Shown one piece after another: positions 16,013 to 24,945 of a stretch of DNA of 42,781 nt. The stretch's first letter is position 1, and each line of letters starts with the position of its first letter. Both the position numbers and the translations under genes were made by a program. Below the pieces are notes generated by a model. That model was not told the origin of the DNA, made no database searches, and saw only the letters and a list, made by a program, of their open reading frames with translations. The stretch spans positions 1 to 42,781 of the forward strand of contig JAIXPW010000060.1 in NCBI GenBank assembly GCA_027485995.1. Reading direction: 5' to 3'. Source of the stretch: Verrucomicrobiaceae bacterium. Its GTDB lineage: Bacteria; Verrucomicrobiota; Verrucomicrobiia; Verrucomicrobiales; Akkermansiaceae.

Positions 16013-17293
16013 CTACTTGACTGAGCTTTCGATGATGAAGGCAGGGCGCGAGAGCACGCCTTTCGAGAGGGCTCCGTAATGGTCAGAGCGCCAGAAGTCC
16101 TTCAGGTCGGTAGCGGTGATGAGTTGAAGTCCGGGAGTGGCGACGGCGGGATTGCAGAGAATGTAGAGATTCTCCTCCGCGAGGTAGCCGCAGACGTTGA
16201 GGGTATGGCCAGCGCTGCCACCGGGATACTGGGGGCCGATGTATTTGAAATCGACCACCACCGGGCGGCCGGCATCGAGCTCGCGTTTCAGTATGCTGGT
16301 GGCTTCCTCGAAGCCCGCGTTGTCCGGGGTGTAGGTGACGAGCTTCCAAGTTTGACCGATCTTTTTCGAGGCGTTCAGGAGGTGTCCCCAGTCGGTTCCG
16401 GTTCCGAGCGGGGAAGGGCAGAGGCGCTTGAAATCCCAGCCACCGATCTTGCTTCCCTGTGAGCGCGCGAAGGTGGCGCAGGCGGTGGAGCCGCAGTTGT
16501 TGTAGCCCTGATGGATGTGCGGCATCTGCACAAAGGCGAACTTGCCGGGCTCGCCCTTGCGCTGGCGGTAGTCGATCAGTTTCAGGAGATCCGCGCCCTG
16601 CTGGGCGGAGGCATCGGCGGATGGTTGTGCGGGATGACCGGTGGAGGAGGTGGGACGGAGCTTCGAGGCCGTCGTCCAGGAAGCCTTGGCCGCCTCCATT
16701 TCGCCGGCTTGAAACTGAAGTTCACCTAACAGCACGAGGCCCGAGGGATCATTCAGCTCGACTGCCCGCTCGGCAAGACGGCGGGCCTGAATCGGATCGG
16801 GTGCGATGCCTTCACCGGAGAGATAAGCCATCGCCGCGCAGGCAGCGGCCCGACCGTGTCCTGCTGCGGCGGCTTTCTTCCAGAACTCAAGCGCTTTGGG
16901 CACGTCCTGTTCCGTGCCCTGGGCGCCGAAGTAGCATTGACCGAGGTTGAAGGTGGCCTGTGGCGATCTTGCTTCAGCAGCCTTGAAGTAGCCGATGGCG
17001 ATCACCGGGTTGCGCTCCACGAAGGCACCCCGGAGGTAGGCGGAACCCACGAAGTCCATGGCGTCCGCGTTTCCGGCATCGGCCGCCAGATGGGCCCATT
17101 TCATCGCTTCGGCGGTGTCCTTGGCGACGCCGTTTCCATCCCGATAGCGAACAGCGAGGTCCAGCTGGGCCTTCGCATCGCCGTCCGTGGCCTTGGCGCG
17201 GAGGTCCGCCATGTCTGCCTGGTCATCTGCGTACAAACTGGAGAGTCCCATCAGCAATGAGGCGGCGAGGGCGAGCAAGGGGCTGGGTGTCAT
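16013..17293 (-). CDS. Secreted Sel1-repeat protein fused to a C39-like cysteine peptidase
   Basis: The product has 426 residues with a signal peptide to about residue 22. Residues 30-210 carry Sel1-type helical repeats (AQLDLAVRYRDGNGVAKD, AMDFVGSAYLRGAF, ATFNLGQCYFGAQGTEQD, AACAAMAYLSGEGIAPD), a scaffold for protein contacts. After a Ser/Pro/Ala linker, residues 250-426 match the peptidase C39-like papain fold: Cys267 in HQGYNNCGSTACATF, His363 in AGHTLNVCGY and Asn381 in ILCNPAV are the likely catalytic residues. Peptidases of this type cut leader peptides or process exported proteins. A possible job is maturation or turnover of the secreted proteins of this locus, but that is a guess. It starts 3 bases after the esterase gene before it ends. 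Confidence 0.77.
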   Translation of the reverse strand: MTPSPLLALAASLLMGLSSLYADDQADMADLRAKATDGDAKAQLDLAVRYRDGNGVAKDTAEAMKWAHLAADAGNADAMDFVGSAYLRGAFVERNPVIAIGYFKAAEARSPQATFNLGQCYFGAQGTEQDVPKALEFWKKAAAAGHGRAAACAAMAYLSGEGIAPDPIQARRLAERAVELNDPSGLVLLGELQFQAGEMEAAKASWTTASKLRPTSSTGHPAQPSADASAQQGADLLKLIDYRQRKGEPGKFAFVQMPHIHQGYNNCGSTACATFARSQGSKIGGWDFKRLCPSPLGTGTDWGHLLNASKKIGQTWKLVTYTPDNAGFEEATSILKRELDAGRPVVVDFKYIGPQYPGGSAGHTLNVCGYLAEENLYILCNPAVATPGLQLITATDLKDFWRSDHYGALSKGVLSRPAFIIESSVK

Positions 17294-17296
17294 AAG

Positions 17297-18493
17297 TTAC
17301 GGGCGATTCCGGGATTTCATCATGTCGAGGGTGGCGTCGGCGAAAGCCTTGCCCATCAGGGCGAACGTTTTTGCGCAGCCGAGGTAGTGGTAGCCGGCAT
17401 TCGAGGCGCCACGTTTCCAAAGGGCGACCTCTGCAGGTGATATCAATTTGGCCTCAAACGATTTCACGTAATCTTCCTTCTGCTTTTCGTTCATGTGACC
17501 GTCCGCATTCGGATGATCCGCATGCTTGGAGTCGAGGAAGTATCGCATCTGTTCGACCTGGTCGTGTTTGCTCTCGATGGCTCCGAGCTCCGCCGACCAG
17601 AATGGCGAGGTCTGGACGGCGGCGACATTGCCTTTGAACTCCGGGAGCAATGAAGGTGCCGTCATGGCCTTGCGGAACGCGACAATGTCGGCATCCGCAT
17701 TCGCTCCGCCGACGCCCATGACTCCGATGACGAACGGCATATCCGGCACCTTGAGGTCCTTGCGGACATCGCGGATGAGGGCGGTCAGGCAGGTGCTGTA
17801 CTTGGCAAAGCGCGGTTCACTGCTGTTCTCAGGGACCTCGGGGTAAACGTCGTAGTCCACCATGTCGTTCCAGCCCTGGAGCCACACGAAGCCGGCGACC
17901 TCGAAGCCCTGTGCGGCATCGTATTCCGGGCAAACCCGCTTTGGATTCGCCAGCACCTTCTTCACATGCTCGATCATCAGGCGATAGTACTTCCCTGACT
18001 GCGCCTCGTGGTAGCGATCCTCCTTGATGTCCTTCTTCGTGCGCGGATAGACCCCGGCGCTCGGTGGGCGAAAATCGTGGTAAAGCGACTTTCCTCCCCA
18101 GGCGGTCTTGATCAAGAGAACCGGCTCGTCCAATGCCGAATCCATGGTGATCCCAAAGGTGAATTCGGGACCGATCTTGCCTCCATCCTCAGTCGGGTTT
18201 TCGCGGGCTCCGAAACCGGCGGTCAACTTGCCGAAGCCCTCGCCATTGGTCTCTCCGCCTGTCAGGTAGCTGATGTAGGTGTGCTTGCACACAGTCGGTT
18301 TTCCGTCGGCAGCACGCATCTGCTTCAACAAGGGTGCAGTTGCTGGATCGTCACCGATGTAATCGAACGTGCCAATCTCCGCATGGCCTTCCATGTTGGA
18401 TTGGCCTGCGAGGATGAAGACCTTGAGCGGCTTGGCGTCCGCGCAGGCGGCGGCTACCATGGCGGTGATGAGGAGTTTGGCGAAGTGTATCAT
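17297..18493 (-). CDS. Secreted SASA-family carbohydrate esterase, second copy
   Basis: The product has 398 residues. A signal peptide (about 1-20, AKLLITAMVAAACADA) is followed directly by the family motif VFILAGQSNMEGH with nucleophile Ser32. This is the shorter, single-domain SASA type, without the N-terminal beta domain of the copy at 7307-8851. The substrate-side blocks LIKTAWGGKSL and VAGFVWLQGWNDM are characteristic. A His near the C terminus (NAGYHYLGCAKTF) probably completes the catalytic site. It should deacetylate a sugar, and having two different SASA esterases in one run suggests a polymer acetylated at more than one position. It lies 30 bases after the DUF6288-type gene and 3 bases before the Sel1-C39 gene. 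Confidence 0.85.
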   Translation of the reverse strand: MIHFAKLLITAMVAAACADAKPLKVFILAGQSNMEGHAEIGTFDYIGDDPATAPLLKQMRAADGKPTVCKHTYISYLTGGETNGEGFGKLTAGFGARENPTEDGGKIGPEFTFGITMDSALDEPVLLIKTAWGGKSLYHDFRPPSAGVYPRTKKDIKEDRYHEAQSGKYYRLMIEHVKKVLANPKRVCPEYDAAQGFEVAGFVWLQGWNDMVDYDVYPEVPENSSEPRFAKYSTCLTALIRDVRKDLKVPDMPFVIGVMGVGGANADADIVAFRKAMTAPSLLPEFKGNVAAVQTSPFWSAELGAIESKHDQVEQMRYFLDSKHADHPNADGHMNEKQKEDYVKSFEAKLISPAEVALWKRGASNAGYHYLGCAKTFALMGKAFADATLDMMKSRNRP

Positions 18494-18523
18494 CTTATTG
18501 CGTATCTCTGGGATCGAATAAAC

Positions 18524-20962
18524 TTATCGAAGTGGGGTCAGTTCAGGAGAGTCTTTCGAAGCTTCGATCGCCCGGATCGCCTCGCGGACGCACTTCGCTT
18601 TCATCGCCATCAATTCCTCAGGGAAATCCGGTTCCTCCTTTTCGAAGTAGTTGGCGATCCGTTTCAGTTCCGGCACGACGGCCTTCGCATTGGCTCCGTA
18701 GCTGATGAGGATCTTCATCAACTCCGGCGTGCGCTCCTGGCTGTCCCATGGGTTCTGGTTGCGCGTGTAGGCCACGCAGGCGGCGATGCCTTCCTTGATC
18801 CGGTGTTTTGCCAGAATCCGCAACCCTTCCAAGCGGATGGTATCGGCGAACATCTCACCGCTCGGCGCAGGTTCGATGACCGCCTGATAGATGGCCGGCA
18901 TCAGGGGTTTGATTTCCTCGGAGGTCAGGTTCCGATACACCGAGCCGATGGCTCCTCGTGCGCGCCCATCCTGATTCTTGAGACCTGCGATCACGGCCTT
19001 ATAAAGGGCGGCGCGGTCCACATTTTCGAGGGAATGGCTGAGCATTCCGTCTCCATGTTCGCCCCCGGAATCGAACAGGGCGAAGCAGAGATACCGCTGT
19101 TGCATGCCGCGTGGATCGTTTTCAGGGTCGACCTTGGCCAGTTGTTGAAGGAGGTCGGGCACCGTCCGCATAGCTGGAGCGCCAATGCTTGCAAGGGCAT
19201 CGGCCGCCTTGATGCGCAACCAGAGGTCCTTTGATGCGAGGGCTTTGCGAAGTGGTTCGATGGCAGGCTCTGCCCGTTCGCCAAGCGCGGCCAAGGCCTG
19301 GCAGGCTCCATAGCGGGACTCGAGATCTGGCGAGTCGAGCAGCTTGAGCAGGGGAGGGACGGCGGCGTCCTTGCGGTGGGCCAGCGCCATCGCGGCGCGC
19401 TCGCGGACGACGGGGGACCAACTGCCGAGGCGTTCGATGAGCAGGTCCGGGTTCACGTTTTCATAGATGCTCTCCTTGTCCTTGTTGTTCCAGCCGCGTC
19501 CGTCCTGAATGAGGGACTGTGCGGCAACGGGATCGAGTTGTGGGGCGACACCCTTGCGCTTTCCTGTTAGATAGATCTTCTTGAGCGGCATCGCATAGGC
19601 AAGCAGGTAGCCGCCGGTGCTGTCCCAACCTTCGAAGCTGTCGTTTTCAAACTCAGGTGGTCCCTGGTGCGGGAAGGCGCCGTCCCACCGTCTGGCGAGG
19701 TCGAAATACCAGGTGCCGAACTCCTGCATCCACGCTCCTGTGGCGTTCGGGCCGGATAGGGCAACGCCAGGCAGTGACCATAGAATGTTGAAGAAATTGC
19801 CGGTGTGGCCGCAGTCCCGTTCGGAGCCGTGGGAGGCGATGCTCATCCGCGAAAAGAATTCCGCGCCTTTCGGATCATCGAGCAGGTTGAACAGGACGGC
19901 GGCCATTCCGCACTTGCCGTTGTCGTCGTGACTTTCAATCCATGGATGATGATCGCCATAGGGGATCGCCCCCTTGCCGATGTAAAACCGAAGCAATCGC
20001 GCGCTGAGTTCGATCGCGCGGTCGACCGCTGGGTCCTTCACTCCGGCGGCGCGGGCCATCACCAGGGAAATGGTCAGCGGCAGCCCCGGGGAATTCATCA
20101 TTCCGTAGCCACCGAGTCGTCCGCCCGGCACCGCAAAACCGTGCCCCCACGAACCGACCGCGCTCTGTCCCTTCGCGGCTTCCAAGGCGAGACGTTTCAG
20201 CCCCGGCATGACTGACTCATCGCCGGTGGCCATCAGATACTCGGAGAGCAGCATCATGACGTAGCCGTAGTGCCAGGTCTGCATGGAGTCCGATGAGAAT
20301 TCAGACGCCCAAAGCGCCTCCTTTTTCACCAGTGGGAGGTAGTCGGGATTTCCGCAGGCGAGCAGGGCGAGCGCATTCAGGGAGCGGGTGATGGGATCCT
20401 GGTTGGGCTCCTCGCTGTAGTTGGGAGCAGCCACGCGTGCCGCGAGCGCCTTGCATCCCAGTTCGAGGATCCGCTTCGATTTCCCGCAATCGTAGGGAGC
20501 GGTGGTGCTGTAGCTTCCCAATACCGTGAGTTTGACCACGACGTCTTCCGAGCGTCCTGCCCGCCAGCGGGTGAGTTTCAGTTTTCCGTCACCGGACTCG
20601 GATTCGGCAGAGGTGAGCGCCTTGCCGAACTCGGTGCGCGGATCGTATGAAAACGCCTGGCCACCGACGCCGAGGATGACGTCACCGACCTTGAGGATGC
20701 CATCGGCCGGTGAGCCCTTGTCGACCTTGGTGATGGCGATCTGTCGGGCGTCACTGGTCACCATCTTGTCGCAGTAAATCCAGCCACGTGCACCAGTGGC
20801 TCCCAGATTCCAATCATGCTTGGCTCCAGCAGGGATGGTCCCGCCTTTGGTGAAATCGGGAACCTTGTTCCTGCCCTGTTCGGCCGCCATCCCGGGAGCC
20901 GGTAGCAGCGTTGACAAGGCGGCGATGAACAGCGCTCTGATAAAATTTTTTTTGGAAAACAT
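18524..20962 (-). CDS. Large secreted PDZ / toroid / HEAT-repeat protein of DUF6288 type
   Basis: The product has 812 residues. A signal peptide covers about 1-26 (IRALFIAALSTLLPAPGMA). A PDZ domain lies near residues 60-150 (ITKVDKGSPADGILKVGDVI). Residues about 160-480 are an all-helical region with conserved Trp/Gly blocks such as GSWGHGFAVPGGRLGGYG, resembling an alpha/alpha toroid. HEAT repeats follow at about 530-620 (ERAAMALAHRKDAAVPPLLK, SRYGACQALAALGERAEP). Proteins of this layout are annotated as DUF6288 in PVC bacteria and have no proven activity. The toroid is the fold of many polysaccharide lyases, so an enzymatic role is conceivable. The start contains an unbroken run of eight A bases. 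It is the first gene of the minus run and divergent from the isomerase-like gene. Confidence 0.75.
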   Translation of the reverse strand: MFSKKNFIRALFIAALSTLLPAPGMAAEQGRNKVPDFTKGGTIPAGAKHDWNLGATGARGWIYCDKMVTSDARQIAITKVDKGSPADGILKVGDVILGVGGQAFSYDPRTEFGKALTSAESESGDGKLKLTRWRAGRSEDVVVKLTVLGSYSTTAPYDCGKSKRILELGCKALAARVAAPNYSEEPNQDPITRSLNALALLACGNPDYLPLVKKEALWASEFSSDSMQTWHYGYVMMLLSEYLMATGDESVMPGLKRLALEAAKGQSAVGSWGHGFAVPGGRLGGYGMMNSPGLPLTISLVMARAAGVKDPAVDRAIELSARLLRFYIGKGAIPYGDHHPWIESHDDNGKCGMAAVLFNLLDDPKGAEFFSRMSIASHGSERDCGHTGNFFNILWSLPGVALSGPNATGAWMQEFGTWYFDLARRWDGAFPHQGPPEFENDSFEGWDSTGGYLLAYAMPLKKIYLTGKRKGVAPQLDPVAAQSLIQDGRGWNNKDKESIYENVNPDLLIERLGSWSPVVRERAAMALAHRKDAAVPPLLKLLDSPDLESRYGACQALAALGERAEPAIEPLRKALASKDLWLRIKAADALASIGAPAMRTVPDLLQQLAKVDPENDPRGMQQRYLCFALFDSGGEHGDGMLSHSLENVDRAALYKAVIAGLKNQDGRARGAIGSVYRNLTSEEIKPLMPAIYQAVIEPAPSGEMFADTIRLEGLRILAKHRIKEGIAACVAYTRNQNPWDSQERTPELMKILISYGANAKAVVPELKRIANYFEKEEPDFPEELMAMKAKCVREAIRAIEASKDSPELTPLR

Positions 20963-21131
20963 GTGGGAGAACCTGCCGGATACGCTCAGTGGTGGGCGGT
21001 CTGTCGGAATTCCTGATGCCTTGCCGTGGAATCATTTTCTGGAACCTGGACGGGCGAAGCTCGTGGCTGGCTTCCAACGGCGATAGATGCAGCATCACCC
21101 ATTCGTTCATGAGTTTCGTCTTTCCATGAGG

Positions 21132-21158
21132 TTGGCGGCTGAGATCATTCGCCGCCAA
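21132..21158. promoter_or_regulatory. Inverted repeat in the leader of the isomerase-like gene
   Basis: TTGGCGGC at 21132-21139 and GCCGCCAA at 21151-21158 form an exact 8-base inverted repeat with an 11-base spacer, ending 22 bases before the ATG at 21181. It could be an operator or an RNA hairpin in the leader. A second small palindrome, GATGC-A-GCATC, lies at 21086-21096 in the same 218-base divergent region. Confidence 0.4.
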
Positions 21159-21180
21159 TCCATTCATTTCCCCAACTACC

Positions 21181-22026
21181 ATGAAACCGCACCTCTGTGC
21201 CGCCCTTGCGCTCTCCGTCTCCTTGCTTTCCAGCCTTCGCGCGGATCCGATTCCGGAAAATCTTCGTCAGAACGGTTGGTTCATCGGAGCCCAGGCCTAC
21301 ACATTCAAGGAATTCAGCGCGTTCGAAGCGATCGCCAAGACCAAGGAAGCCGGTGGCAATGTGATCGAGTTCTACCCCGGACAAACCCTCAAGCCCGGAT
21401 CGTCGGAAAAGGTCGGCCACACGATGTCCGAAGCCGCGATGAAGGAGTTGAAGGCCGAGTGCGCGCGCTTGGGCGTGAGGCCGGTGAACTACGGAGTGGT
21501 GGCCGCGAAGTCGCCCGAGGAGGTCCGCGCGATCATGAGCTTTGCCAAGAAAATGGAGCTCTACGCGGTCTGCACCGAGTCCACCGAACAGATCGCGGCC
21601 TGGGAGGCGGCGGCCAAGGAGTTCGACATCAAGGTCGCCTTTCATGAACACGGCGGTTCGATGGAGCGGCCCAACTATAAGGTCTGGAATCCACTCTACA
21701 TCCTCGGCGTGGTCGAGAGTCGCGATCGTCGCGTCGGAGCCTGCGCCGATCTCGGCCACTGGTGCACCTCGAACCTGAAGCCGATCGAGTGTCTGCGCAT
21801 CCTCAACGGCCGCATCATCAGCGTTCACCTCAAGGACAAGGCCACCACGGGCGAGGCCCCGGTGGTGGTGGCGGGCAAGGGCGTCGTCGATGTCGCGGCC
21901 TGCCTCGAGGAACTCAAGAAGCAGAAATTCGATGGCCACATCTCCATCGAGCACGAGAACGAGTGGAAGGACAACGTTTCGCAGGTCAAGGCGAACATCG
22001 ACTTCGTGAAAGCACACGCCAAGTAA
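21181..22026 (+). CDS. Secreted sugar phosphate isomerase/epimerase-like TIM-barrel protein
   Basis: The product has 281 residues with a signal peptide to about residue 21 (LCAALALSVSLLSSLRA). The xylose-isomerase/AP-endonuclease-2 TIM-barrel pattern is clear: GAQAYTFKEFSAFEAIAKTK near the start, NVIEFYP, then the metal-site blocks ACADLGHW with Asp190/His193, ISVHLKD with His216 and ISIEHEN with Glu257. Members isomerise or epimerise sugars or act as inositol-type dehydratases. An export signal on such a protein is common in PVC genomes, and the substrate remains undefined. It is followed 42 bases later by the heparinase-like lyase, probably in one transcript. It could process unsaturated or keto sugars released by the lyases. 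Confidence 0.83.
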   Translation: MKPHLCAALALSVSLLSSLRADPIPENLRQNGWFIGAQAYTFKEFSAFEAIAKTKEAGGNVIEFYPGQTLKPGSSEKVGHTMSEAAMKELKAECARLGVRPVNYGVVAAKSPEEVRAIMSFAKKMELYAVCTESTEQIAAWEAAAKEFDIKVAFHEHGGSMERPNYKVWNPLYILGVVESRDRRVGACADLGHWCTSNLKPIECLRILNGRIISVHLKDKATTGEAPVVVAGKGVVDVAACLEELKKQKFDGHISIEHENEWKDNVSQVKANIDFVKAHAK

Positions 22027-22068
22027 CCGAGCGGCAAGATCGAGCCGGGGCAGGGCGTAGCCTCCCGG

Positions 22069-23820
22069 ATGAGATGGCTTGGACTGGTTTGGTTGATCCT
22101 CGGAGTGGCTGCGGCGCAGGACCACCCGAGGATTCTTTTTCCCCCTGCGATGGAGGCCGGGGTGAAGCAGCGGATCGCCTCCGATCAACTCGCAGCGGCT
22201 CTTCAGAAACGGATTCTGGAACGAGCCGAAAAATCCCTGAAGGAGCGGGCATGCGAGTACCTCATCCCCGATGGAAAACGCCTGCTTTCCGAGTCCAGAT
22301 CCGCCCTCCATCAGGTGATGGTGAATGCCTGGGCCTGGCGCACCAGTGGGGATGTTCGATTCCGTGAACGGGCAATCAAGGAGCTGGATGCGGCCTGCGC
22401 CTTGAAAGACTGGAATCCCTCCCATTTCCTCGACACGGCGGAAATGGCCACAGCTGTGTCCATCGGCTACGACTGGCTCTATCCGTCGCTTAGTCCGGAG
22501 CAACGCAAGCGCTACGAGGACGCGCTGTTGGAACGGGCCCTGCGCAGCGTGCTGAAGGTTCATGGAAAAGCCTCCTGGTGGACCGGGCCGGGAAACAACT
22601 GGTCGCAGGTCTGTGGAGCCGGAATGACCATCGCAGCGCTTGCTGTGCGCGAGCGCGACCCCGAACTATGTGATGGCATCATCCAGCATGGAATCGATCT
22701 GCTCAATCACTGTCGCGAGTTCTACGAGCCGGATGGAGCCTATCCCGAAGGACCGGGCTACTGGCATTATGGCACCAATTACCACATTCTTGGAATCGCG
22801 GCCTGCAAAAGTTTGAATCGATCGATTGAAACTCCTCGGGTTCTTGGGAAAAGCGGCTCCTTCATGCTTCACATCGTGGGTCCCACCGGACTGCCCTTCA
22901 ACTACGCGGACGGTGGTGCCGGTCTGGAGCTCGCCTCGGCGGCCCAATCGTGGCTGGCCTCCACGTTCAATGACGCCACCCAGGCGGGGCAGGTTCGCGA
23001 TTCCCTGACCAGGGGGCTGAAGCGGGGAGTTGGCAACGGCACCACGGGCGAACTCCGCTTTTTTCCCCTTCATCTGCTGTGGCTTCCGCCTGCCCCATCG
23101 GGAAATGTCGACAAAGAACTCGCGGCGACTTTCCAGGGCGAGCAGGCCTTTGCCATGCTGAGGACCTCGACCCAGCCCGACGCCGCCTGGCTTGCCATCA
23201 AGGGAGGAACCGGGGCGGCCAGTCATGGGCACCTCGATGCGGGCAGTTTCGTGTATGACGCGGCGGGCATCCGCTGGTTCCACGACCTCGGATCGGACGA
23301 CTACAACATGCCGGGCTACTTCGGGAAACAGCGTTGGGACTATCTTCGGCTGAACAATTTCTCCCATAACACCCTGGTGGTGAACGGAAAAAATCAGGCT
23401 ACCCCGAAGATCGGTTGTCCGGTCGAGCCCTGGAAAACCGTCGGTCCGAACCGCGAAACCCGGATCGATCTCACGGCGGCCTACGATGGGCAGGCGGAGA
23501 AGGTGCTTCGACGCGTGGTCATGGATCCGAAGTCCGGAGCGGTTTCGCTGTTCGACTCCCTCACCAAGCCGACGGGTGAGGTGCGCTGGGCGGTGGTCAC
23601 GAAGGCGAAGCCGATGATCGATGGATCGCGACTGATCCTGGAGGAGGGAGGGCGGAAGCTCGTGCTGACCCGGGTGGATCGATCCGGGGGGGCATGGAAG
23701 GAGTATTCACTGAAGCCCAAGACCGAGCAGGAAAAGAAAAACGATGGCTATCGGATTCTCGGATTCACTGCTCCGGCGGCTGAGAATCTTGGCTTGCAGG
23801 TAATCTGGAGGATTGAATGA
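22069..23820 (+). CDS. Secreted heparinase II/III-like polysaccharide lyase
   Basis: The product has 583 residues. The signal peptide is short (about 1-16, LGLVWLILGVAAAQ). The N-terminal 330 residues are the alpha/alpha toroid seen in heparinase II/III and alginate-lyase relatives: AVSIGYDWLYPSLSPEQRKR, WSQVCGAGMTIAAL, and EPDGAYPEGPGYWHYGTNYH, which carries the usual Tyr/His region. The C-terminal beta-sandwich starts near residue 360 (ASHGHLDAGSFVYDAAGIRW, then LRLNNFSHNTLVVNGK), a hallmark block of the family with its conserved His and Asn. Such enzymes cut uronate-containing polymers by beta-elimination. The exact polymer (heparan-type, alginate, oligo-uronate) cannot be told. The gene ends at a shared hairpin with the convergent LysM gene. 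Confidence 0.83.
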   Translation: MRWLGLVWLILGVAAAQDHPRILFPPAMEAGVKQRIASDQLAAALQKRILERAEKSLKERACEYLIPDGKRLLSESRSALHQVMVNAWAWRTSGDVRFRERAIKELDAACALKDWNPSHFLDTAEMATAVSIGYDWLYPSLSPEQRKRYEDALLERALRSVLKVHGKASWWTGPGNNWSQVCGAGMTIAALAVRERDPELCDGIIQHGIDLLNHCREFYEPDGAYPEGPGYWHYGTNYHILGIAACKSLNRSIETPRVLGKSGSFMLHIVGPTGLPFNYADGGAGLELASAAQSWLASTFNDATQAGQVRDSLTRGLKRGVGNGTTGELRFFPLHLLWLPPAPSGNVDKELAATFQGEQAFAMLRTSTQPDAAWLAIKGGTGAASHGHLDAGSFVYDAAGIRWFHDLGSDDYNMPGYFGKQRWDYLRLNNFSHNTLVVNGKNQATPKIGCPVEPWKTVGPNRETRIDLTAAYDGQAEKVLRRVVMDPKSGAVSLFDSLTKPTGEVRWAVVTKAKPMIDGSRLILEEGGRKLVLTRVDRSGGAWKEYSLKPKTEQEKKNDGYRILGFTAPAAENLGLQVIWRIE

Positions 23821-23830
23821 CGGAACACAC

Positions 23831-23865
23831 AAAGTCCGCCCGGGGAGCGACCCCGGACGGACTTT
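23831..23865. terminator. Hairpin terminator between convergent lyase and LysM genes
   Basis: AAAGTCCGCCCGGGG at 23831-23845 pairs with CCCCGGACGGACTTT at 23851-23865, with one mismatch and a 5-base loop. On the plus strand it ends ACTTTCTTAG, so it mainly serves the lyase gene that stops 11 bases earlier. It may also work for the minus-strand LysM gene. Confidence 0.75.
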
Positions 23866-23893
23866 CTTAGTCATTGGCCGAAGATTCGGCTGC

Positions 23894-24841
23894 TTAAGGC
23901 TGGGCAGGAACTAACAATTCCGAATCCTTGGCCAAGACCGTTCCTTTGCTGAGAGAGAGGCCGTTGAGTTCGTTCAGGCTTTCCGTGGTGGTGCCGTGGG
24001 CTGAGGCGAACTCGTCGAAAGTGATCTCCTTCTGAATTTTGACCGTGCCGATGGTTTTCTTCGCGTTCCCCATCGGGGCCAAGGACATGGCTTCCGAAGC
24101 TGCGGGCGCGACGGCCGGTTTGGCGGCATCAGGCGCAGGGGCTGGCTTCGGAGCGGGAGGTGGAGTCGGCTTTGCTGGCTCATGCTTCTCACGATCCTGG
24201 GTCACGAGCGGCTCGGGGTCCGAGATCGTTCTCACCTTCGGGGTGGAAATGGTTCGGACCGGGCTGGGCGGAGCCGACTTGACGAGGGCTTCCTGAGCGG
24301 CTGGCTTGCGGAGTTGGAGCACCTGACCGGTTCGGAGGCTGGTGGGCTTCGCCTTTGGGTTGGCCGCAGTGAGCGCGCTGATGCTCACGCCGGTTTTTTT
24401 GGAAATCGAGGTGAAGGTGTCGCCATCCCTGACTGCGTAAGTGTTGGCCGAGGAAGTAATCTTCTCGGCGGGAACCGGAGCGACGCTGCCGCTTGGAACC
24501 TTGAGGATCTGACCGGGATGGATGATGGTGGAGCTCTTCAGGCCATTGGCCTTGCCGAGTGCGAGTGAACTGCAACCGGTCTGACGCGCGATCCGTTCCA
24601 AGGAGTCACCAGGGCGGACCTGATAGGTGGCGGTCGTCGCCTTTGCATGGCTGGAAGCCTCTGCTTCAAATTCCGGTGTTTCCTTCACTCCTTTCAAACG
24701 ATTGTTTTCGGACTGGAGTTCCGAAATCTTCCGATCCCGCTGGGCGCATTGCTCGCAGCGCTCCTGGAATTCAGTTTTCGAGAATGCTGCGGGTGAACCA
24801 AGCACCAGGCAGAGGGTGGCATACAACGTGGTCGCCTTCAT
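23894..24841 (-). CDS. Secreted LysM-domain protein with N-terminal coiled coil
   Basis: The product has 315 residues from the ATG at 24841. A TTG six codons earlier is possible but unneeded. Signal peptide: TTLYATLCLVLGSPAAFS. A short heptad stretch (ERCEQCAQRDRKISELQSE) follows, with two Cys. There are two clear LysM domains, TYQVRPGDSLERIARQTG and TYAVRDGDTFTSISKKTG, each about 45 residues and ending in an I/L-x-P-G/R-T-G-Q-x-L pattern. A Pro/Ala-rich linker leads to a third, degenerate LysM at the C terminus (TFDEFASAHGTTTESLNEL). LysM binds peptidoglycan or chitin-type GlcNAc chains, so the protein probably sits on the cell wall. No catalytic domain is present. Its promoter is suggested just upstream at 24886-24915. 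Confidence 0.85.
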   Translation of the reverse strand: MKATTLYATLCLVLGSPAAFSKTEFQERCEQCAQRDRKISELQSENNRLKGVKETPEFEAEASSHAKATTATYQVRPGDSLERIARQTGCSSLALGKANGLKSSTIIHPGQILKVPSGSVAPVPAEKITSSANTYAVRDGDTFTSISKKTGVSISALTAANPKAKPTSLRTGQVLQLRKPAAQEALVKSAPPSPVRTISTPKVRTISDPEPLVTQDREKHEPAKPTPPPAPKPAPAPDAAKPAVAPAASEAMSLAPMGNAKKTIGTVKIQKEITFDEFASAHGTTTESLNELNGLSLSKGTVLAKDSELLVPAQP

Positions 24842-24885
24842 ATGGCGACGGTATTTCAAAAATTTCCGCCGCCAGCAAGAGAAAT

Positions 24886-24915
24886 TTTATATTTGTTAAC
24901 AATCAATCATTTGAA
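24886..24915 (-). promoter_or_regulatory. Candidate promoter of the LysM gene
   Basis: Read on the minus strand, TATAAA (24886-24891) stands 18 bases after TTCAAA (24910-24915) in an AT-rich stretch, about 45 bases before the ATG at 24841. The -35 match is weak. Confidence 0.35.
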
Positions 24916-24924
24916 ATCAAAATT

Positions 24925-24945
24925 CTCAGCAGCTTCAAGGCTGAG
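24925..24945 (-). terminator. Hairpin overlapping the stop of the family-8 lyase gene
   Basis: CTCAGC at 24925-24930 and GCTGAG at 24940-24945 form a stem around a 9-base loop. On the minus strand the stem is followed by AATTTTGATTT. The TGA of the lyase gene lies inside the hairpin. It would separate the lyase transcript from the LysM promoter. Confidence 0.45.

Noticed and set aside
18008..19234. Plus-strand frame of 408 codons
   Set aside because: Opposite strand to the second SASA esterase and the DUF6288-type gene, both with strong family motifs. No motif of its own.
21145..22563. Minus-strand frame of 472 codons
   Set aside because: Antisense of the isomerase-like and lyase genes. Residue composition is that of a shadow.
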